A stretch of DNA of 35,861 nucleotides from Minisyncoccota bacterium (GTDB lineage: Bacteria > Patescibacteriota > Microgenomatia > UBA1400 > PJMF01), in contig JABHWM010000007.1 in the NCBI GenBank assembly GCA_018657765.1, forward strand, positions 1 through 35,861. The letters are read 5' to 3'. This document shows, one piece after another, positions 30,336 to 35,861 of this stretch (position 1 is the first letter of the stretch; each line of letters opens with the position of its first letter). A program made the translations under genes and the position numbers. Under the pieces are notes generated by a model that ran no database searches, was not told the origin of the DNA, and worked only from the letters and a program-made list of their open reading frames with translations.

Positions 30336-32054
30336 ATGTTTTTACTTCTAATATTTGCTTTTTTAGCAGGGGTAGTAACTGTTTTATCACCTTGTATTCT
30401 TCCTTTATTACCAATTATTTTGTCTTCATCAGACGGGTCTGGTAAACAAAAGCCACTTGGGGTAGTTACCGGTTTTATTACTAGTTTTACTTTTTTTACA
30501 TTATTTTTGTCTCTGATAGTTAGATCAATAGGCATTTCTGCAGATTCCCTTCGCTTTGTTTCTATTTTTATTTTGGGAGTATTTGGTGCAAGTTTATTAA
30601 TTCCTGGTATTCAATCAAAGATAGAGATTCTATTTAGTAGATTTTCAAGTTCTATGCCATCTAGTAAAAACAGGACTGGTTTTGTTGGAGGATTTATTAT
30701 TGGTTTATCACTAGGACTATTATGGACTCCATGCGTTGGTCCTATCTTAGCTTCAGTGATTAGTTTGGCTATTACAGGAACGGTTACAGCTCAATCATTT
30801 TTGATAACATTAGCTTATGCAGTTGGTACAGCTTTACCAATGCTAGGAATTATGATTGCTGGATCTACAGCACTCCAGAAAGTTCCATGGTTACTGCGGA
30901 ATACAAAAAACATTCAAAAAGGTTTTGGAATATTAATGATAGCGACAGCTGTTGGTATATTTTTTAATTTTGATAGATCTTTTCAAACATTTATTTTAGA
31001 TAAATTTCCAAACTATGGTATTGGATTAACTAGTTTTGAAGATAATCAAAAAGTTAAAAATCAATTAGATAAATTAAATAAATCCGAGACAGATGAAGAT
31101 ATGTTTGGTAAACCATCATCTGAACTAATTCGTAAAAAAGGTGTTCCTGCTCCAGAAATTATTCTTGGTGGGCAGTGGTTTAATTCAGAACCATTATCAA
31201 TTTCAGATTTGAGAGGAAAAGTAGTATTGATAGATTTTTGGACTTATTCTTGTATTAACTGTCAAAGAACTTTTCCTTATCTCAAGAATTGGTGGGAGAA
31301 ATATCAAGATGATAATTTAGTAATAATAGGTGTTCATAGCCCAGAGTTCGAGTTTGAAAAAAATAGTGAAAATGTTCAACAAGCACTCAATGATTTTGGT
31401 ATTACTTATCCAGTCATGCAAGATAATAATTTTTCTACCTGGAAGACTTACAAAAATCGTTATTGGCCAGCTAAGTATTTAATTGATAAAGATGGCAATA
31501 TTCGTTATACCCATTTTGGTGAAGGTGACTATGATGAAACAGAAAAGAAGATTCAAGAACTTTTAGAAGAGACTGGTTCTGAAGTGTCTAGTAAAGACAT
31601 CTCTAATGTAGATTATAAAATTAAATCTCGTACTCCAGAAACATATTTGGGTTATGAGAGAGTAGCTGGTTTTGCGTCTCTAGAAAGAGTGAGTAGAAAT
31701 AAAAAGAATATTTATACTTTACCTAGTAAGTTGGGTAGTAATTTATTTGCATATGAAGGAGAATGGACTTTTTTATCAGAATATTCATCTCCAGAAGAGG
31801 GATCAAAACTACATCTTAATTTTGAATCAAAAGAAGTATTTCTTGTTGCAAGGCCAAAAGGAGGTGAGTCTAGATTTAAAGTATATTTGGATGGAGAATT
31901 AAAATCACTTGGTGAAGATGTCATTGATGGTTTTGTAACAGTTGATTCTGACAAGCTTTATAAAATTATTAATTTACCAGCTTCAGGACGTCATGAGCTA
32001 CAGTTAGAGTTTCTAGATTCTAATATAGAGGTATATGCGTTTACTTTTGGGTAA
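30336..32054 (+). CDS. dipZ: DipZ-type fusion: CcdA membrane domain + thioredoxin + C-terminal beta domain
   Basis: 572 residues. Residues 1-about 230 form a six-helix CcdA/DsbD-beta domain that carries electrons across the membrane, with SPCILPLLPI near the start and TPCVGPILAS (Cys133) in the fourth helix. Near 270-420 is a TlpA/DipZ-like thioredoxin with SCINCQRTFPYL (CxxC at about 306-309), GVHSPEFEFEK and YWPAKYLIDKDG. The last 140 residues (FASLERVSRNKKN, YEGEWTFLSEYSS, SRFKVYLDGELK) are the beta-sandwich found in mycobacterial DipZ, perhaps carbohydrate binding. AAGGAG precedes the ATG. Together with the thioredoxin upstream it forms a complete extracytoplasmic reducing branch. Confidence 0.92.
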   Translation: MFLLLIFAFLAGVVTVLSPCILPLLPIILSSSDGSGKQKPLGVVTGFITSFTFFTLFLSLIVRSIGISADSLRFVSIFILGVFGASLLIPGIQSKIEILFSRFSSSMPSSKNRTGFVGGFIIGLSLGLLWTPCVGPILASVISLAITGTVTAQSFLITLAYAVGTALPMLGIMIAGSTALQKVPWLLRNTKNIQKGFGILMIATAVGIFFNFDRSFQTFILDKFPNYGIGLTSFEDNQKVKNQLDKLNKSETDEDMFGKPSSELIRKKGVPAPEIILGGQWFNSEPLSISDLRGKVVLIDFWTYSCINCQRTFPYLKNWWEKYQDDNLVIIGVHSPEFEFEKNSENVQQALNDFGITYPVMQDNNFSTWKTYKNRYWPAKYLIDKDGNIRYTHFGEGDYDETEKKIQELLEETGSEVSSKDISNVDYKIKSRTPETYLGYERVAGFASLERVSRNKKNIYTLPSKLGSNLFAYEGEWTFLSEYSSPEEGSKLHLNFESKEVFLVARPKGGESRFKVYLDGELKSLGEDVIDGFVTVDSDKLYKIINLPASGRHELQLEFLDSNIEVYAFTFG

Positions 32055-32146
32055 AGATAGTAGAGTACTAATTTATTTTTTTCTATAATTGTCCCTAACT
32101 GATTGACTTCAAACTTAGAACTTTCAAAAGTTATTAAGGGAGTGTT

Positions 32147-32173
32147 ATGATGCCTATTGGTAAGATAATTTAA
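32147..32173 (+). other. Possible 8-codon leader ORF
   Basis: ATGATG followed by six codons and TAA, encoding MMPIGKII. AAGGGAG (32136-32142) lies 7 bp before the second ATG, a better ribosome site than most genes here have. It ends 31 bp before the start of the gene at 32204. Could be a leader peptide or chance. Confidence 0.3.
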
Positions 32174-32203
32174 AATGGAGAAATTAAGATTGAAAGGTTT
32201 ACT

Positions 32204-33214
32204 ATGAATGAAAAAGTAACAGATGTGTTAGCTACAATTAAAGATAGATCTCTAACTAAAAGAGTATTGAAAGAAAAACTAGAAGTAGATACAGATACTG
32301 ATCTGATTGCAAAACTTAGTACCATGACTGAAGAAGAATCTTTAGCTTGGCAAAAAAAATTAAACTTTGGAGATTTTGCTTTATTAAAAGGTGCTTTAGG
32401 TGGGATTGCATTTAGAGCTGAAAAAGCAGCTCAAGCAAATGGTGAATCTGGATCTTTAGATGGTTTGGGATCTGCAGTAGGTCTAGGTACTGTAGCCCTT
32501 GCGGCTGAAGCTGGCATACGTATTAGTGAGTTAGTTGGTGGATCTGACCAATCATATAATGCCAATCTTTCATTAGGAGATCTAGAGTCAGCTTTTGAAG
32601 CGGCTTTGCAAGGTTCTGATATTACTGTGCAAAGAAGTATGGCTGAATTTATTTTACTAAATGGAGAAGGTAAAGAGTTGCTAAAAGTACAAGTTAATAA
32701 TTCTGACGAAGAAGCTAGCCGTGATGAGACAGCTTATGATGAATATGGTTCAAGAATAGTTGGTAGGTGTAGTGTGAGAATAACTAAATCTGATTTATTG
32801 AGTCTGGCTGGAGGAGCTGCTGGAGCTGGTATGGAGATTATTAATGGTTTATCTGGTATAGATAAGGATAGTGATATTAATGATGCTTTAAGTATGTTGT
32901 TTATGGGTTTAAAGTCCGGAAAAGAAGTCCTTGATGTTGTAAACTTACCAAATTTACTAGCCGTTGAAGTAGAAAAAATAGCTCAGAAGGCAGAGCAACT
33001 AGCTAGACAAAAAACAGATTCTATTCGTGGCAGGAATAGGGATCGCTTTGATGAAGTAAAAAAAGGATTGATTTGTACATCTTGTGATGTACCAAGAACT
33101 TCTGAAGAGACAACGTGCCTTAATTGTGGAGCTGCTTTATCCGCTAGAGCTGAGTCAATTAGTTCTTTAGAGGCTGATAAAGTAAAGTTGGCTGGAGTAG
33201 GTTTAACTTTTTAG
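32204..33214 (+). CDS. Hypothetical protein with C-terminal zinc ribbon, 336 aa
   Basis: No family recognised for the main part. Helical N-terminus (ATIKDRSLTKRVLKEKLEVDTD), a Gly/Ala-rich middle (ALKGALGGIAFRAEKAAQANG, SAVGLGTVALAAEAGIRI), a beta-like part (MAEFILLNGEGKELLKVQVNN, YGSRIVGRCSVRITKSDL), another Gly/Ala helical region (LAGGAAGAGMEIINGLSG) and, near residue 290-312, a zinc ribbon CTSCD...CLNCG. The Gly/Ala segments could be amphipathic helices rather than true membrane spans. GAAAGG lies 8 bp before the ATG. The paired Cys domain at the end resembles zinc-ribbon tails used for protein contacts. Confidence 0.7.
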   Translation: MNEKVTDVLATIKDRSLTKRVLKEKLEVDTDTDLIAKLSTMTEEESLAWQKKLNFGDFALLKGALGGIAFRAEKAAQANGESGSLDGLGSAVGLGTVALAAEAGIRISELVGGSDQSYNANLSLGDLESAFEAALQGSDITVQRSMAEFILLNGEGKELLKVQVNNSDEEASRDETAYDEYGSRIVGRCSVRITKSDLLSLAGGAAGAGMEIINGLSGIDKDSDINDALSMLFMGLKSGKEVLDVVNLPNLLAVEVEKIAQKAEQLARQKTDSIRGRNRDRFDEVKKGLICTSCDVPRTSEETTCLNCGAALSARAESISSLEADKVKLAGVGLTF

Positions 33215-33267
33215 TTTTTATAGAATAATTACTAATTTGTCTAAATAAAATACTGTATACTTATTTT

Positions 33268-33735
33268 ATGATAAAACGTTTATTCAATTGCCCAAAATGT
33301 GCCAAGCAACCAGATAAAGATTTTGTGACTTATGAAAAATTTAATGATTGGTGGATAGCATATCCAGAAGAGAATCTTCTTCATATTCACTATGGTAAAT
33401 CTACACCTACTGAAGAAGAAAACACAAAAGAAAATGAATCATTGAGGGATTTTCTTTTGAATGTACTAAATAAATATGATGATAAACAGTTTTTTTTACT
33501 TGCAGATCTGGGAACTCTGGATAACAGTGATTCTGTTTCTACTGATTCTATGAAAATTTTTATTAGTATTTTAAAAAATAAGCAGATTGCTGGTTTAAGT
33601 GTTTATGGTGCAGCAACTGGTTTTAATATGCTTGTTAAAAGCCTTGTTTCCATGTTTAGTAAAGTAAGTTTGGTCAATGATTATAAAGATGCTGATGATA
33701 TGTATCAAAAGTGGTTTTCTGAATATAAAAAATAA
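33268..33735 (+). CDS. STAS/SpoIIAA-like small protein with N-terminal CPKC
   Basis: 155 residues. A short start with CPKCAKQ (half a zinc ribbon) precedes FNDWWIAYPEENLLHIHYGKS, a charged helix (TKENESLRDFLLNVLNKYDD) and the strand-helix pattern FFLLADLGTLDNS, KIFISILKNKQIAGLSVYGAATGFNMLVKSLVSMF. This alternation resembles SpoIIAA/STAS-like domains, which are regulators or binders, but the match is by fold pattern only. A TG-extended TATACT ends six bases before the ATG. It follows the zinc-ribbon protein by 53 bp. Confidence 0.6.
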   Translation: MIKRLFNCPKCAKQPDKDFVTYEKFNDWWIAYPEENLLHIHYGKSTPTEEENTKENESLRDFLLNVLNKYDDKQFFLLADLGTLDNSDSVSTDSMKIFISILKNKQIAGLSVYGAATGFNMLVKSLVSMFSKVSLVNDYKDADDMYQKWFSEYKK

Positions 33736-33740
33736 CCAAC

Positions 33741-33899
33741 CTATTTTGGTCTTCTAGGTATATGGATTTTTGCTGGTCTCAAATTCTTTTGACTCATTTT
33801 TTGATTATTAGGATGAAGAGAATTGAGTGAGTGAGCCTGAACTAGGTCAGCATATTTTCTTTGTGTTGGCGATTTTATTTTTTTCTTTTTTTTTGACAT
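33741..33899 (-). CDS. Small basic protein, 52 aa
   Basis: An open frame from ATG (33899) to TAG (33741) on the minus strand. It encodes MSKKKKKIKSPTQRKYADL, then a His/Asn-containing part and the end LRPAKIHIPRRPK; about a third of the residues are Lys or Arg. The composition is that of a nucleic-acid-binding or ribosome-associated peptide. AAAGATAAAAA precedes the ATG and a TATAAT lies at 33955-33960 on the minus strand, giving a leader of about 50 nt. Not recognised; no overlap with other genes supports it. Confidence 0.5.
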   Translation of the reverse strand: MSKKKKKIKSPTQRKYADLVQAHSLNSLHPNNQKMSQKNLRPAKIHIPRRPK

Positions 33900-34013
33900 T
33901 TTTTATCTTTGTTTATATATTTATTTTAGAAAAATAATTTTTTAAAGTATCTATATTATACTTCTTTGAAAAATATTCTGTAAGGAAAGATTTTTTATAA
34001 AAATTATTGATTT

Positions 34014-35714
34014 TTATTCTGCTACATATAGCTGAGTATAGTAATCGTTAAGCATTCTTTCTGCAGAATAACCATTTTTTGTTATTTTACTAGATTTGAT
34101 CATTCTTTTTACCCATTCTTCTGGGTAATCTGTCTCTCTTTTTGCAAATAGTGGGATTATTTGTTTCTCGATAGTCTCATAAAGTGATTCTGAAATATGT
34201 TCACTATCTAGTATCCAACCGATCTGGTCCCAATCAACTTCTCTGACCCAGCCATCATTAGTACTACATTGTAGAACTCCATTGAGGGCTGCTTTCATAC
34301 CACTTGTGCCACAAGCTTCATATCCTTCTATTGGGGTGTTAAGCCAAACATCACTACCCCTTACTAAATATCTAGCTACTTCTAAGTTATAGTTGGGTAC
34401 AAATGTTAAATTATCTTTAAATCTGTCGCTTTTTGAGAGGTTTACTATTTGTGACATTAATTCTTTTCCTTCTTCATTATGAGGGTGAAGTTTTCCACCG
34501 AATAAAAAATGAATTGGAACAGGGCTAGATTTAATAATTTGTTCTAATCTATCTAGCTGCCAAAATAAAGCTAGTGGCCGTTTGTAAGAAACAAATCTAC
34601 GTGCCCAAGACATTATTAAAGAATCTTGAGGAATTAATTTTCCTGTATGATTTTTAACATATTCAATTAAATCAGCTTTGTCATCTTGATGAGATAACCA
34701 TAGTTTTTTTTCTGATTGTTCAGGGACTTCATTCTGAGTAAGGATAGATTTGTGTGGTGATATCCAGCGTGGGATATGTATTCCATTAGTGATAGGAATT
34801 AGTGGATAGTTAGGCCAGATTTCTTTAGCTTTTTCTGCATGATATATGCTGACAGCATTAGTACGAAATGAATTACGTAGAGCCATTATATTCATTGAAA
34901 ATAGGGAAGTATCATCTAACTTTCCCATTTTAATTATTTGGTCTACTGGAATTCCTATTTCTTGAGCATATTTCGATAAATATGTAGAAACAAGATCAAA
35001 AGAGAATACGTCTCTTCCGGCAGCTACTAAGGTGTGATTTGTAAAAACTATTTTTTGTTTAGATTTTTGAAGAGCTTCATTAAAATCAATATTTTGATGA
35101 CGATGTTTACAGTAGTTAGTCATTTCTAATGATAGAAAAGCACTGTGACCCTCATTCATGTGATAGATATCAGGCTCTAACCCTATTGCATGAATTATTC
35201 TTACTCCACCAATTCCTAACACCATTTCTTGAAGTAATCTATGCTCACGATCACCAATATAAAGTTGATTTGTAATTAGTTTATCTGCATCTGCATTATT
35301 TGGAATATTAGTATCAAGTAAAATCAAACTAATTCTACCTATTTTTTTTATCCAAGCTTGAATTCTTATTTTTCTTTCTTGAATAGGTATAGTTACTTCT
35401 ATTGGTTCTCCGTTATTATCGACTATTTTGGATAAGCCATTTACTTTTGGATCAATCGGGATGTCTTCTTCGATTTGTTTACCATCTTCTGCTAGTTTTT
35501 GTTTGTAAGTAAGGCTATATGCAAGACCTATTCCCAGTAGTTTAGCTTGACTATTATTGGCTTGATTTAGCATGTCTCCAGCTAATACCCCAAGTCCTCC
35601 AGAATAAATACCATATTCATCATCTAGAGCGAACTCCATACAGAAGTATGCAACAGAAAGAGATTCCGATAGTTTAATATGTTCAGGTGGTTTGTTTAGT
35701 TCTTGATTATTCAT
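34014..35714 (-). CDS. glgP: Alpha-glucan (glycogen) phosphorylase, short type
   Basis: A 566-residue GT35 enzyme that splits glycogen or maltodextrin with phosphate to glucose 1-phosphate. Early motifs SVAYFCMEFALDDEYGIYSGGLGVLAGDML, then HMNEGHSAFLSLE, TNHTLVAAGRDVF, ITNGIHIPRWISP, SWARRFVSYKRPLALF. The PLP lysine is Lys474 in EACGTSGMKAALNG, in place of the usual EASGTSNMK. Length fits the short TIGR02094 group, not the 800-residue form. The start lies 8 bp from the right IS end and has no Shine-Dalgarno, so its own promoter has been replaced or separated by the IS; expression may depend on read-through from the transposase gene, which has the same orientation. Confidence 0.95.
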   Translation of the reverse strand: MNNQELNKPPEHIKLSESLSVAYFCMEFALDDEYGIYSGGLGVLAGDMLNQANNSQAKLLGIGLAYSLTYKQKLAEDGKQIEEDIPIDPKVNGLSKIVDNNGEPIEVTIPIQERKIRIQAWIKKIGRISLILLDTNIPNNADADKLITNQLYIGDREHRLLQEMVLGIGGVRIIHAIGLEPDIYHMNEGHSAFLSLEMTNYCKHRHQNIDFNEALQKSKQKIVFTNHTLVAAGRDVFSFDLVSTYLSKYAQEIGIPVDQIIKMGKLDDTSLFSMNIMALRNSFRTNAVSIYHAEKAKEIWPNYPLIPITNGIHIPRWISPHKSILTQNEVPEQSEKKLWLSHQDDKADLIEYVKNHTGKLIPQDSLIMSWARRFVSYKRPLALFWQLDRLEQIIKSSPVPIHFLFGGKLHPHNEEGKELMSQIVNLSKSDRFKDNLTFVPNYNLEVARYLVRGSDVWLNTPIEGYEACGTSGMKAALNGVLQCSTNDGWVREVDWDQIGWILDSEHISESLYETIEKQIIPLFAKRETDYPEEWVKRMIKSSKITKNGYSAERMLNDYYTQLYVAE

Positions 35715-35721
35715 ATTTATT

Positions 35722-35858
35722 TAGGCTCTTGCCCAGATAAAAATCTAAGCTAGCCTTTCTTTTTTTGTTTACTTTGTAACTTAATATGTTTATTTAGCAT
35801 CAATTTTAGTTTTTTTTCTAAGTTTTTCTTATCTCTATTATACCGCCATTCACACTCT
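35722..35858. mobile_element. Right IS end; inverted copy of 1-137
   Basis: Exact reverse complement of bases 1-137. The presumed IS terminus (AGGCTCTTGC) begins at 35723 on the plus strand, 8-9 bp from the glgP start. Three more bases (35859-35861) lie beyond the shared part because the left copy is cut one codon earlier. Confidence 0.8.
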
Positions 35859-35860
35859 TT
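35750..35860 (-). CDS. Transposase, C-terminal fragment
   Basis: Same frame as at 2-109, read on the minus strand, with one additional visible codon (KECEWRYNRD). It enters from the right edge and stops at TAG (35750-35752), then glgP starts 36 bp further in the same direction. The sequence identity of the two copies suggests recent transposition. Confidence 0.5.
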   Translation of the reverse strand, partial: KECEWRYNRDKKNLEKKLKLMLNKHIKLQSKQKKKG

Positions 35861-35861
35861 A

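Noticed and set aside
1..35861. TGA recoding (code 25)
   Set aside because: Long genes contain no in-frame TGA and two genes end in TGA within ATGA overlaps.
1..35861. CRISPR array
   Set aside because: No regularly spaced direct repeats with unique spacers were found, and no cas genes.
1..35861. Composite transposon carrying the whole window
   Set aside because: The segment includes recA, rpoD, rny and secG, which are core chromosomal genes; only the ends of the IS copies are visible.

Overview
The window is AT-rich bacterial DNA that reads normally with the standard code. TGA is used as a stop in two ATGA start/stop overlaps (21471-21474 and 23951-23954), so the TGA=Gly recoding of Gracilibacteria/Absconditabacteria is not in use. 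Compact spacing, many small lineage-specific membrane proteins, a PspC mini-protein, a DUF5679 zinc ribbon, an RNase Y without a membrane helix and a sigma factor with a Lys/Ala/Thr-rich tail suggest a Candidate Phyla Radiation (Patescibacteria) chromosome. That placement is inference. The two ends carry the same 137-bp sequence in opposite orientation, apparently the 3' end of one insertion sequence, so this is probably a contig cut at two IS copies.

Layout. 1-1310: IS end, two small unknown genes on the minus strand, a tRNA-Ser(UGA) and several copies of its 3' end next to terminator hairpins. 1.4-4.1 kb: a two-helix membrane protein, peroxiredoxin Bcp and a minus-strand run of small envelope or unknown genes with duplicated promoters. 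4.3-9.2 kb: housekeeping block recA, a candidate small RNA with its own promoter and terminator, rny, secG and a solute-binding protein. 9.2-12.5 kb: a membrane-anchored protein that looks N-terminally truncated and a secreted C39-like cysteine peptidase with a LamG-like domain. 12.5-17.6 kb: RmlC-like epimerase, M29 aminopeptidase, methionine aminopeptidase, a polytopic membrane protein and rpoD.

17.6-20.5 kb holds the most unusual part. A degenerate LAGLIDADG-type gene lies 32 bp upstream of a tRNA-Asn(GUU) whose anticodon is split by a complete 231-nt group I intron. Two repeated modules follow, each made of a tRNA-Asn 3'-end-like fragment, a shared intergenic motif and a gene starting with the same coding sequence (MDN...RKQ).

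20.5-34 kb is accessory in character: VOC protein, Nudix hydrolase, two SDRs, an EamA transporter, DUF5679, an arsR-arsM arsenic methylation operon with a visible operator, an ABC-F ATPase, a frameshifted DHFR-like gene, several small membrane proteins, and a thioredoxin plus DipZ-type CcdA-thioredoxin fusion for extracytoplasmic thiol redox. The end holds a zinc-ribbon protein, a small STAS-like protein, a 52-residue basic protein and an alpha-glucan phosphorylase whose start lies 8 bp from the right IS end.

Across the window many genes have a -10 hexamer ending only 5-8 nt before the ATG and no Shine-Dalgarno sequence, so leaderless transcription seems common here. Genes inside operons (secG, dipZ, Nudix) have normal Shine-Dalgarno sites.
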